Shown: in pieces, positions 1-11,216 of the stretch | Layout of the letters: each line of letters starts with the position of its first letter | Position numbering within the stretch: the first letter of the stretch is position 1 | Source of the DNA: Vicia villosa | Lineage: Eukaryota > Streptophyta > Magnoliopsida > Fabales > Fabaceae | Direction: 5' to 3' | DNA length: 64,000 bases | NCBI RefSeq assembly: GCF_029867415.1 | Contig: NW_026705173.1 | Location: forward strand, 310,001 to 374,000 | Made by a program: the position numbers and the translations under genes | The notes under the pieces: generated by a model | The model's database searches: none | The model's input: the letters and a program-made list of their open reading frames with translations, nothing else | What the model was told of the DNA's origin: nothing

Positions 1-823
1 CACACAATTAATATTAACAGTGATAATGGGGGAAGGGAAATTGCAACCAGCGGAGGAGAAGGGAATTGAAACCAACGGGATGAAACAAGTAATAATATAA
101 TTGAGATTAGGGTTTAGGGTTACCGATACTCGACCCTTTGGCAATTGACAAACCCTGAAAAGGTGAGAAAAAAAATGGCAAGCAAAAAACAAGGTAAGTG
201 CATAATCGATTTGGGGGCAAACATTGCTAACCCTAATAAAAATAAAAGATAAAGAAATCGAGAATAAACAAATAAAAAGGCACTTAGCTTTGCATCGTGA
301 ATTTGATCTGACATGGTTGGCGATCGGAGGTAGCCTCGAGATTAACCCTGAAAAGTTAAAGAGGCAAGGCACATGAGTGTAAAATAGTCCATTGACTTTC
401 GAGGTTTTTAACCCTATAAGGCAAATGAATATTTAAATGATAAAATAATAAAGAAGGGTAAAGTCGGGACTTAGCTTCGGATCTTGATCAGGCGCCTGGC
501 CAGAAGGCATTTGAAAAGTCAACCCTGAAAAGGACACAGAAAGATAACATTTTTTAGTGTATGGCAAATCCTTAAATATCAAATCGAGTCAAAATTGAAT
601 TGAATAACAATCGGATTAAATCGAGGGAAAAATAGGTTTCGATTAAATATATGATCTTATTATAATTTTTTATTAATTAAAAGGGTTTAATTAAGATTTT
701 ATAAAATATTTAACTAAATAACTTAAATCAAATCAAATTAAATAATTAAATAAAATAGAGATTTTAAAAAAGAATTAGAAAATAAACTTGTTAAAGGAGA
801 AATAATATTATAGAAAAAAGTAA

Positions 824-828
<5 letters not shown>

Positions 829-878
<50 letters not shown>
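829..878. repeat. (AT)n microsatellite
   Basis: An uninterrupted run of about 25 AT dinucleotides in an already AT-rich non-coding stretch. It is likely polymorphic in length. Confidence 0.95.
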
Positions 879-881
<3 letters not shown>

Positions 882-2679
882 CAAATAAAAACCAGTTTAT
901 ATAATAAAAAATAAAAAAGTTTAGCTTAGGAATTTGGTGTGGCGCGTCCTTGATGGACTATGGTGCACCAGCAGCCTCTTGTGCGTTGGATCTGATGAGA
1001 ACATGATCTGACAATGGTGGCTGACGGTGTACTGTAGGCATCCGTTGGTCATATGCACCTGATCTGTAGCGTTATAAGAAGAAGAAATACACTGTTTATG
1101 TTTGTCTTGAAGTAATCCATTCGTTTTCACTCATAAAATGTTTTTGGCATTACGATACCAACTTTACTAATTGCTTGCTTAGGCAAAAAGTTGAGGGAGA
1201 ATGATGAAAAATTAAAAAAATGCAAAATCTCTAATCATGTGTTTTTGAATAAAACCCTACCGAGGATGTATAGGCATTGTTTCAAATCCCCAAACACCGG
1301 AGATATAAGGGAGATAGACCCTCGTCAACCCCTTTAACCTTGGGGCAGGGTAGTGTTCATTTAACTTGATCGAGTGTTCAAAACTCACCAAAAGGGTATG
1401 CATCTAAGGATACAACAATGGTTATCCTTCAAAAGTTTGAGGAACGTCAAAACCGTAATGATTATCCTTATTCCATCAAGAGATCAAGAGATGAGGACAC
1501 CATAATGGTAATCCTTCATCAAATTAAAGGAATAGGGCGGTCACAATCACCTCCAACGAATCAAAGATAAATGCGAGATCACACAGCTTGTTCAAAAAAA
1601 ATATAGCAAAAAAAATAGGGCAAAAAGATAATAAAAAGAAAAGGATGAAAAGAAAAATGGCAAAAGAAGCATGAGAAAAAAAGTGATGAAATTGCCAAGC
1701 AAGAACGAAGTCGTGTGATAATGAATCAGAAAAACAAAAGGTGAGCGACCACCATATCCAAAGAACCTCATTGATTCCTCAACCATTCCAAATTCCTTGT
1801 GAGGTATGAACACTCATGTTGAGTTAATTGAACCTAGGAATGGAGAACATCATGAAGGGGTGGGTACTAAGTAATCTTGAGCCTAAAAATCCTTTGTTTT
1901 CTGAAAACCATGAACCTGGCAAAGTTACAACCCTTAAAAGTCCTAATTGAAGCAGGGTTTATTTTGAAAGCACACTTCGATGAGATGGTGTTTAACTGAC
2001 TCCCAGTTAAGCGTGACTCATATCCATGTTGGTATCGTACGTTTGCTTTATATTCCATATGCAAAAATCGAGGTTGTGTCAACTAGTGATTCAGTCACAA
2101 GAGGTCGCAATCTCATTTCATAAAAAGTTTTAAAACTTCAAGACTAACATAGGCTTTGAATTAGAATTATCATTCTTAGAATTAACATTCTTTTGCATAC
2201 AAAATATGTGCTTAACATCAAGGAAGTCACCATGATGAGAATCAGTGAGTAATTTGATCATGTCAAAGTACAAGAGACTTGAGAACTCCTAGGAGTAAAA
2301 GCTGATCATTTCAAATGTTGACCATCAAGGGGCAGGTTCTCTAAAAACTCTGTTGGGCATGAATAGTTAATGCTTTCTCTGATTACCTTGAGGGGAAGAA
2401 TTTGAAGACTCCTTTGAGCGTGGTAAAGTTGTTTCCATGTTTATTTGACTTCAAAACAAAGAAAGCTTGAGGATTCTAGTAAGATGTGCCTAATCAGGGG
2501 CAATTGAATTGAGGTTTGACCTCTCAAAATTGGCATATCTGGGGCAATCAAGTCGAGGAATCTCTCTGGGGCAGTTACGTCGAGATTTAACAAATCTCTC
2601 CAAGGATCCTGTGGGGCAATTTCCTTCATGGGTCATGAAACTTGGGGCACGATCTTCTAAGTTTTATTGTCCTCTCCCT

Positions 2680-2800
2680 AATCGTAGGAGTTTATTTCTC
2701 CTGGAACCTTGGTTTCTCCCCAAGCATGGAGTTTATTTCTCCCGAGAGTTTGTTCCATTCCTCAAGCATAGGAGTTTATTTCTCCTAGGAGTTGTCCTAC
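2680..2800. repeat. Degenerate repeats of about 43 bp around GGAGTTTATTTCTCC
   Basis: The motif GGAGTTTATTTCTCC recurs three times (near 2686, 2728 and 2771) with loosely similar flanks, followed by a partial copy. It looks like a decayed or nascent tandem repeat in the 3' region of the Ogre-like element, upstream of the large 47-bp array. Confidence 0.55.
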
Positions 2801-3766
2801 TTCCCTAACCAAGGCTCGTTACCTGGATTTCTCATCCCCAACATGGTGAATCGAGGGAGTCTCCTCAAACTGAAAATCCTCCATGCAGTGGCACATGGTG
2901 AGAAGTCAGAAGTTATTCTACATTCCACAAGCCAACACAAAGAAGGTGCATCTTACAAATCAAAGTCTAATATCTATTGGCATTTCTACGGAATTCTTAA
3001 CACTAAGGGGATTCTCCCTGGTGTCTACCTCACTAATTCCTTTATTTGGCACTCTGCATATAGTATTCATTGCATATAGCATTGCATCCTCAAAAGCGTA
3101 GCATATCCGTCAAAGCGGATCATTACGCCATAGAAAAATTCAAACATGCATACAAAGCATAAGTCAGATAATACAAGTCAACACTCAATCAAGACAACGA
3201 TACTTCCTCACATAAAAAGTTGTCCTTACAAACTCCAATTGATATCTGCTACTACATTACAAATCTCCTTCAGCCACGGTGCCGGTACCTGGTATCTTCA
3301 ATCCCCAGAAGAATTCTCGTTTTCTCTCTCCAGCATGGATCGGACACAATGTCTTTCTTCGTCAGAATCGTTGTCTCCGAGGTTATTTACCATATGCTGC
3401 GTGCATATTAGAGTGCGAATGAGGGTGGGCATTCAACCCATCTCATTTTTCAATTGTTTGAATAACCATACTTGGTGTGTGGCAATTCGAACGATTGCCT
3501 CTCTTGAAGAGTTACACCCCGCCTTTTGGCCTGTGGGATTAATGTATTTCTTATGCTTCGTAAGCACCGATATCCCCGTAATCCCCAGTGGTTACTATCA
3601 TCTTATTGTCGAGTCTAGTCGTCCCTAGTCTCCGTGGTCATTTTCCCCCATGCGGACAAAATTTTCAAGTCCAACCCCGTGTTGTGAATCCGTTGTCTTC
3701 CGTCCTGGCAAATCATCTCAAGACCAATTCCCAATCCCCAATGAGTCCATCTATCAAGCATCTCGA

Positions 3767-4912
3767 ACACTCGTCTGTGTTATCCTTTTGGTACTCGTCT
3801 GTATCTCCTTTCGATACTCGTTTGTATTATTCCAAACACTCTTTTGTGTCATTCCGTTGGTACTCGTCTGTATCTTCTTTCGATACTCGTCTGTATTGAG
3901 TCAAACACTCGTCTGTGTCATTATTTCGATGCTCGTATGTGTCGCTCCTTTGGTACTCGTCTGTATCTTCTTTCGATGCTCTTCTGTGTCATTCCTTTGG
4001 TACTCGTCTGTATCCTCTTTTGATGCTCGTATGTGTCGTTCCTTTGGTACTCGTATGTATCCTCTTTCGATGCTCGTCTGTGTCGTTCCTTTGGTACTCG
4101 TCTGTATCCTCTTTTGATGCTCGTCTGTGTCGCTCCTTTGGTACTCGTCTGTATCTTCTTTTGATGCTCGTCTGTGTCATTCCTTTGGTACTCGTCTGTA
4201 TCCTCTTTTGATGCTCGTATGTGTCGTTCCTTTGGTACTCGTCTGTATCCTCTTTCGATGCTCGTTTGTGTCGTTCCTTTGGTACTCGTCTGTATCCTCT
4301 TTTGATGCTCGTATGTGTGATTCCTTTGGTACTCGTCTGTATCCTCTTTGGATGCTCGTATGTCTCGTTCCTTTGGTACTCGTATGTATCTTCTTTCGAT
4401 ACTCGTCTGTATTGAGTCAAACACTCGTCTGTGTCATTATTTCGATGCTCGTCTGTGTCGCTCCTTTGGTACTCGTCTGTATCTTATTTCGATGCTCGTC
4501 TGTGTCATTCCTTTGGTACTCGTCTGTATCCTCTTTTGATGCTCGTATGTGTCATTCCTTTGGTACTCGTCTGTATCTTCTTCTGATGCTCGTATGTGTC
4601 ATTCCTTTGGTACTCGTATGTATCTTCTTCCGATGCTTGTATGTGTCATTCCTTTTGTACTCGTATGTATCTTCTTTCGATGCTCGTATGTGTCGTTCCT
4701 TTGGTACTCGTCTGTATCTTCTTTCATTGCTCGTCTGTATCGTTCCCTTGGCACTCGTCTGTATCTTCTTTCGATGCTCGTCTGTGGCGTTCCTTTGGTA
4801 CTCGTATGTATTTTCTTTCGATACTCGTCTGTGTCATTCCTTTGGTACTCGTTTGTATTCTCTTTCGGTACTCGTCTGTATCTCTCTTAAAACATTCGTC
4901 TATGTTACCTTT
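3767..4912. repeat. 47-bp tandem array (about 24 units) in the Ogre-like 3' region
   Basis: The unit is itself a dimer of a 23-bp and a 24-bp half, each beginning with a TACTCGTCTGT or TGCTCGTCTGT core, followed by TCTTCTTTCGA or CATTCCTTTGG. Units differ by a few transitions such as GTCTG/GTATG. Because 47 is not a multiple of three and the unit lacks stops in several frames, it opens long frames on both strands (for example 4127-5098 plus and 3921-4424 minus) that translate into a 47-residue periodic peptide. These are by-products of the repeat, not genes. Position between pol and the 3' LTR matches the hypervariable 3' region described for Ogre elements, which seeds satellite repeats. Confidence 0.95.
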
Positions 4913-5215
4913 CCGTCAAACCTGTTTCCTTTCCTATCACTGTCACACATAACAACCACCTCCTTTGAGAACCTTGTATTTGGCACCTTGGCTACGTTAC
5001 AAGCTATCACCATCCAACTATTGCTTACCATAAATCCCTCCATCATAAAAAGAAAAAACATTTCTCTTTCCCCAGCAGATATCAAAAATGAAAAATAAGG
5101 ATAACATTTACACCATCTTCTCTTTAGGACAAATTTCTGGTACTTTGATATTTAATATTCTTCTACCTCGAATGTTCGAAAGGCTAGCGCCAATCTCACC
5201 TTCAGGTTTAAGACG

Positions 5216-5231
5216 ATTAAATAGGGGCATC
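5216..5231 (+). promoter_or_regulatory. Polypurine tract of the plus-strand Ogre-like element
   Basis: TTAAATAGGGGCATC directly precedes the LTR start TGTCATACCCC. The same sequence, in reverse, sits next to the minus-strand Ogre-like LTR at 60952-60971, so it is conserved between two elements and is the likely plus-strand primer site. Confidence 0.7.
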
Positions 5232-7470
5232 TGTCATACCCCAAATTTGTCCTACCCCTTATTTCTAACTGGCTTAAGCTTTGCATTCATACGCATCTCT
5301 CCATTAGGTCATCTAACATATCATACATTCATTAATCAATAATTGGCATTGGAATCAAGGATCTGGAATTGTTAAGGCGTCATGGCATTGAGGTGTACAT
5401 ATCAAATAACACGGATTCATCTTGTGATTCTTAAAGCATTGGACTGTGAAAGCGGGGTTTGGATTCATAATTGTTGTGTACTTCAGGACAAGGCTTTCCT
5501 CTATGCTCCCGATATTATCTTCAATAAGAAACTTTGTCAAGACAAAGATGAGGTTACATATCCATTTTGTGATCGAGGCATCGTTATAAGTTATTGCTTA
5601 CTATGCGGGTGTGGTTTGGAAAAGGCTGGATTGAAGTCAAAAATTCATTAGAGATTGTAAGATTGTCATTATTATTCAAGACTAGATGAAAGGTCCTATT
5701 GGAAAATTCATTCATGATATTCATTACAAGAAGCCAAGAGTCCACACATTCACAAATATTCAAACATTCAATACCAAAACCTCATTACAAAAAAGAGAGA
5801 CAAACTATTATAGACATCTTCAAATCAGCATCACTACAAATACATGAAAATCAAATCCAAAAGGAACTACATAGTCCTTGCGGCAGCACATATCATCACC
5901 ACCTGTTCATTAAGAGCCACTCCATATAACAGCCCCCATACCGTGTACCAGCAACCTACACAATCCAAACATTGCCATATCAAAAAGCTTCTTTTTTCAA
6001 ACTAAACCACAGCATATTTAACATACATTTACCATAAACTTCTAACCAAACTCAGACCCGCCATCATTAAAAACCAGCAGCCTAATACCTTTAATTGCTA
6101 ACAACCATACACTTGAAGAATTAACAACTTTCTAATGTTAATTGAGAGTTCTGAGTATTACAAGCCTGGGCTGCCATAGACACCATTCAACTCCTCTAAC
6201 AGATTTCGTCAAAACCACCTGCACCATTGAAACTTTGAGTCAGCATAGAACTCAAAGACATTCTCCGCCAAGATACAGAGAAAAAAAATCGCATAACCAT
6301 ACATCATACATAGCCACATTCATAAATCAAACACCATTCAAAATTCAAACAGTCACTAACAGTTCCATTCAAATCAATTAGAATTCAAACTAGAACCACA
6401 AAAATAAACTAACAGCAGCGTTTGAAATATACAATCAGCCCCTGTACCATATTCAACCTGAACCCAACCTTCAAACTACCAAACAATAATCCTAACATCA
6501 TTTTCATTCTAACCTATAATTTCAAACAGCACCACACAAAACTCAAACCAAAACCATATAATTCAACATACATTCCATTGTAAAACTACCTACTGCATTC
6601 AATTCAAAACCATTTCATACAAGTCCACAAATCAAAAGGGCATGCCTATAATTCATACTAGCTGCCCGACTTGTACAAAGCCATTCACGTTGTGATTCTA
6701 CAGTCGAAATAAAAATAATTTCCTAACTCAGCGCATGAAAAAAGCAATACACACATCCAACTTCAAAATCCAAACAGCTCCCACACTACATTCAAAGCCA
6801 GCCCCTGCATCATACTTCAAATCAAATTTTATACAGTCATATAAGCCACAAAATAGCTTTCAAGCCATGCCATATCAACCATACCTACACTAATCCACAT
6901 ACCAGCCCCTGCACACACACGAAACCGGCACAAAAATAAGCATGTTGCAATCCTTCGACGCGGGTTATTCGACACACTCATTCAGTCACATATGTTATGG
7001 GAATGCACACGGAGACATACAAATCAAAACAGACTCAGCGGGGGAAGTTTATGTCGACCAAGGGCGTAACAATGATTCAAAGGAATAGTAGGTAAAAAAA
7101 AAGCAACAGACCAAGTTCAAAAGACGTATCAGAATGCAACACTCAGGCCTTGGAGTCGGTCCTTACATTCACTGCAGCTAACAATTCCAAACAGAATCCC
7201 ATAACATCATCTAACCAATTTCTAACCTATAACTGTCAACCAATAACCAGTCCAACAGAACTGTAACTATTAAGAAACAGAATATAACCAACTTTTAGTT
7301 CTCACTTAACTAACACAACCAATCCTAACAACTTCCAACCACAAAAACAGTTTTGTAACTAACTTCAAACTCATTCTAACTAACCTCTAATCCACCCTTC
7401 AATTCAATAACTAATTCTCAGATCCTAGGGCTTAGATTGAGTCTACTCTAACCAACTTCTCATCACTTCT

Positions 7471-7484
7471 GATTATATATATTT
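7471..7484 (+). promoter_or_regulatory. Candidate TATA box in the Ogre-like LTR
   Basis: An ATTATATATATTTT run lies about 2.2 kb into the LTR, just before a CT-rich leader-like stretch. It is the only TATA-like run I noticed in a plausible place, but this is a weak call in AT-rich DNA. Confidence 0.4.
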
Positions 7485-9169
7485 TGTTCCCTCCATAATT
7501 CAAATTACACGCTCATTTCCACACACCATTATCACACTTCTTCTTCACGCCATTTTTTTCTCTCATCCTCTTCCACCAACCTTCATGTTCCTAACAGAAC
7601 CTCTCTCTCTCTCTCTTCTTCAATCATCGCTCACCTCTCAACTCTCATCACCTTCATCCACCAACCTCCACTTCTGCAACTTCTCTTCCCTCAATTCCCT
7701 CACTCTCTCACTAAAGCTCTCTCACCATGGTTGTGCGAGACTTCACCTCGAAGTCTCGTTTCAACTGAGCTTAGCCTCCATTGACTCAACTCTCAGAACG
7801 CGACGCAATATACTATTCAGAAGAAATCAAAGAAATTCGAAGAGAAGAACAGAGCAAGAAGGAATTAAACGAGGAAGAAGAGAAGGTTCCGGCGTACAAT
7901 CCAGAAGAGAAAAGGAGCTTACCTGGTTGAAGTTGTCCGTCGCGCTTATTTCGCCAGATTCACACCTTCGAAGGGCCGCTGGAGCTATTCTGACAGGTAC
8001 GTATCCGAGCACTATCAAACTTCATATCTCCTTTTGCTCTTGACACTGTGACGTGAGTATGATTCCCTGAGCGTTTCCCTCATGGTTGTGATGCGAGGTT
8101 TAGCTTCGTCACCATCTAATTTCAGTTCCACGACATTTTAGGGTTTTATGTCGTAGTGGATTCCGAGAGGACGGAGCGGAGTTTGAAGAAAATAGGTTGA
8201 ATTCGAAAGAGAGGAATTGGAAAGGGGCGTTTTGATGTGTTTAATTTCATGTTAGGGTGAGCTCTGCCGTCTCCAACGCGGCGGAGCGATTACCGGCGAT
8301 AGAGTGAGACGAGAGCATGGAGAGAGTAGTGTTATTCAAATGAGGAGATTTCAGAGGTCACTAAGACCTAACCCTAAAACGCACCGTTTCCTTCATTTTT
8401 TTTAATTTTTAATTTTTGTTTTCTGATAATTGAGTAGAAAGTAACCATGGGCCACGAATTGCTACCATTCTCACCCCCTTGGCCCGTGTAACACGTTTTT
8501 TGCTTTGCTGAAAATCTGTACAAAAACAAGCTTTGGGCCCCAGTTCACACCGCTGTTCGCACCCCCAAGAAGGCCCATACGCACTTCTTTTTTTTGCCAC
8601 AGAAAACTACAAGAAAAATAAAAATATCCTGGGCCTGCCTCAATGGGCCTAACGCCCTTGTTTCTTTTCACACCACTAAATTCAATTTTCACCCCCTGAC
8701 TCCATTAAAATGTTAGATCTTAGTTTTCTTCACGTAGTTTTTCCCATTACTTTTTAGTTGATAAAAACTTGATAAAACCTTTAATATTTTGTTAGATTTT
8801 TAGGTGATCATCGACCTTAGAAAACTCATAAAAAGATAGTAGAATTTTTTAGATTAATTTTGACATTTAAAGGTCATAAAAAATAGTAGTTCTCTAGTTT
8901 AATTTTGCATTGATGCTTGAATTGTTTTCATACTAGTTCCATGTTATTTTTGTATGACGCTTGTGTGATTTTATTGCTTGTATTTTTGGCCTTATTGTAG
9001 GCCTATTTCGTTAGTACTATTTTAGATTCCTTTTGTACATAAATAGGAATTAGACAACACTTAGATTAGAACATAGAATTAGTTCCCCTTCTTTCATTCT
9101 TTTTTCTTTTCAACTTTTAAAAAAAACTTAATAAAAGGAAGATGCGAATCACATTAAGAAAGTGATAGA

Positions 9170-9375
9170 GAAATGAGTGGGATTCATTCCCTAATCTGTT
9201 TCTCAATCGCTTAGTGACATAGAAATGAGTGGGATTCATTCCCTAATCTGTTTCTCGGTCACTACTTAATGGGAGAGAAATGAGTGGGGTTCATTCCCTA
9301 ATCTGTTTCTCGAACATTACATAATGGGATGGAAGTGAGTGGGATTCATTCCCTAATCTGCTTCTCGATCATTGT
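9170..9375. repeat. Four tandem units of 52-55 bp in the Ogre-like LTR
   Basis: Units start at 9170, 9222, 9277 and 9332. Each has a well conserved core, GAAATGAGTGGGATTCATT followed by CCCTAATCTGTTTCTC, and a variable spacer of about 18-20 bp. It lies in the last fifth of the LTR. Confidence 0.9.
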
Positions 9376-10014
9376 ACATTTTATGTGATTCGACTCGCAA
9401 ACAAATTCCCCTTAAAAAATACCCAACCAAAAACACTTAAAACACCTAACAATGGTTCGAATTTAAACAAAGTAGAGAAAGTGGTGAGTGGCCCGGTATT
9501 GGGAACTGTTCATCACTCATCTACCCTAAAAGACACAAACCAATCTTTCTCTCTCTTCTTTCTTAAGGGCATTGTTATTTCCGCTCGAACGCATCGTAGG
9601 CGATCCCTTATGCAAGAGCGCGAACGTTAACTCCGCCCAACTAAAAAACACAAAAACAAACAGAAAATCGTGAGCCGAGCTACAGTAACTCTGATTCCTG
9701 AAAAGGATACGTAGGCAGCGGGGTAGGGCCCGTGCGAGTACAATTCTTTATTTTCCCTACATTCTGCATTCATTCGCATATAGACATAGACATAGTACAC
9801 ACCCTTTAGATAGAAACAAACATAGGTGGATATCATCGAGTACGATGAGCGTGAGGGGTGCTAATACCTTCCCCTCGCGTAACCGACTCCCGTACCTAGA
9901 TTCTTTGGTCGAAAGACCTCGTTCTTATTCTTTGTTAGGTTTCCTGATATTCCTTTCCCTTATGGGATAAATATATTGGTGGCGACTCTGTTCATTTTTC
10001 GCGAGCGTGCAACA

Positions 10015-10289
10015 ATTTAGTCCATGGATTGAATCAAAACGTCTCTTCTTATTAGAAGCAGAAGCATGTCCATATTCTTCTATAGCATTTAGGTTCATGG
10101 TATTTCCGATATCAGTCAACGGGGATTTCCGACGCATGTCTCCCAAGTTGCTTCCGTATATACTTGGTGTTGGGGGGGACATGTTTCGTTTTCATTGTAA
10201 CTGGTGTCTTGGCTGCGTCTCTTGTCCATTTGCAGGGACCTTCTTCGCTTCCTTGCAATGGAGCCCTGGGACTCAATGCCATGCTCCAT
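10015..10289 (-). pseudogene. Possible Helitron Rep/helicase N-terminal fragment
   Basis: Read on the minus strand from an ATG at 10289, a basic N-terminus (ARKRRRSLQMDKRRSQ) is followed, after a frame change at a run of seven C, by GSNLGDMRRKSPLTDIGNT and KKRRFDS. This style of low-complexity basic leader with an SPLTDI motif is what I associate with N-termini of plant Helitron replicase proteins, but no rolling-circle or helicase motif is present because the sequence stops abruptly at the LTR edge (10014). The neighbouring RPA1-like pseudogene on the same strand supports a Helitron origin. The fragment could equally be an unrelated nuclear protein. Confidence 0.35.
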
Positions 10290-11216
10290 GAATGTTGCTG
10301 GTGTGTTGAATGGAAGTAAAGCTGGAAAAGAACTTGGTGGGCAAATAGGCTCTGTAGATGGGAAGAAAGGGTGAAATTGCTTAGAAAACAATGAATTGTA
10401 GTAATCAGAAAAAGAGCGGGAGCGGGAAAAATTCAAATAATTGAAAATGTGAGAAAATAATGAAATGAATTTCAAATTTCGAAATGTTCCATTATTTTTG
10501 AAAATAAATTTTGAAAATTTGAATTTTGTATGAAACAGTATCATGGTGAATATAGGTTGAGTAGAAAAGTATATATTTGTGAATAAGGACAACCACATAT
10601 TAATGAACAATGTTATTCTCAAGAAATGTTGGCCACTTTTGTGCAGGTACAGTGAGAAGTGACATGTTGCTTGAGGGAAGTCTGTTGTACAAATCAAGGC
10701 AGAAGGATAGGGTGCATGCTATGGCACATATGCAGTATCCAACGATTAATAACTTCACACCAAGATTTGTGTTGACATCGCCATCATGAAAGGTATTTCA
10801 TAATTATCACAGCATTTGTCCAGATTGTGTTTAATGATCCGAAAAAGTAATATGTTATCCTTTGGGTAAAATCACATGAAAGATATTAAAATTATGTCTT
10901 CACCTTTGTATTTCTCCTATTACTGAGGTAACTATGGTATGTTGGTTATTTGTATTTATATTGTTACTTTTATTTACTACAAATATAAAATGATAGGAAG
11001 GCATTCTCCTTAATATGGAGGGGACAATAGTTCATATATATGTAGGATGAAATACTAAAACATACAAAAAACATAACAAAATGATATTTCAGTGATCATA
11101 CAAAAAACATAACAAAATTTTGTAGCTAAAAAGATTCATATATTACATCTAATACGCAAAAAAGGTGTCTCAAATAATATTTAGCGAGTCTTCCAGAAAT
11201 TTATGTTTGCCGAGGC
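10290..11216. other. Non-coding DNA between the two minus-strand gene remnants
   Basis: AT-rich sequence with no coding signal. It separates the end of the RPA1-like pseudogene from the start of the possible Rep/helicase fragment and would hold the 3' end of the first and the promoter of the second. I see no Helitron terminus or hairpin here. Confidence 0.5.

Larger units (their letters stand above)
1..5231 (+). mobile_element. Non-coding 3' internal region of an Ogre-like gypsy element (left part uncertain)
   Basis: This stretch has no credible coding frame. Its right end runs through a 47-bp tandem array into a polypurine tract and an LTR start, so at least the right 3 kb is the 3' untranslated region of a plus-strand Ty3/gypsy element of Ogre/Tat type. 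Long repeat-bearing 3' regions between pol and the 3' LTR are a known trait of that group. Positions 1-1130 are AT-rich and carry an AT microsatellite. I see no protein similarity there and cannot say whether they belong to the same element. Positions 1130-2540 are purine-rich non-coding DNA with nothing recognisable. Small frames here are short and lack any motif. The family name rests on the LTR, not on coding sequence. Confidence 0.5.
5232..10014 (+). mobile_element. 3' LTR of the Ogre-like element, about 4.78 kb
   Basis: The LTR begins TGTCATACCC after a polypurine tract and ends in CA at 10014. Near its end it has the GGGGTGCTAATACCTTCC and GGTGGCGACTC motifs that also mark the ends of the fragments at 25667-27607 and (reversed) 32960-35329. 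Its length fits the very long LTRs of the Ogre group. Features inside are a candidate TATA box near 7473, a pyrimidine-rich stretch at about 7540-7720, several GGGCC/GGCCC motifs at 8450-8650 and a four-unit repeat at 9170-9375. An open frame of 152 codons (7585-8043) lies downstream of the TATA box; it has no motif and I do not call it a gene. The 5' LTR is outside the window, so insertion age and target duplication cannot be read. Confidence 0.75.

Noticed and set aside
3921..5098. Long overlapping frames on both strands, up to 323 codons, rich in Ser/Phe/Cys or Arg/Thr/Glu
   Set aside because: They are the 47-bp tandem repeat read in three phases. The peptide repeats every 47 residues, occurs in several frames at once, and has no family-like features.
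7585..8043. 152-codon frame downstream of the LTR TATA box
   Set aside because: Low-complexity Leu/Ser-rich start from a pyrimidine-rich leader, no motif, and located in an LTR. Treated as LTR sequence.
9976..9989. TGGTGGCGACTCTG taken as the primer binding site just after an LTR
   Set aside because: In all three Ogre-like LTR ends this motif lies 30-60 bp before a CA terminus. I therefore read it as inside the LTR, though some published element boundaries may place it as the primer site.
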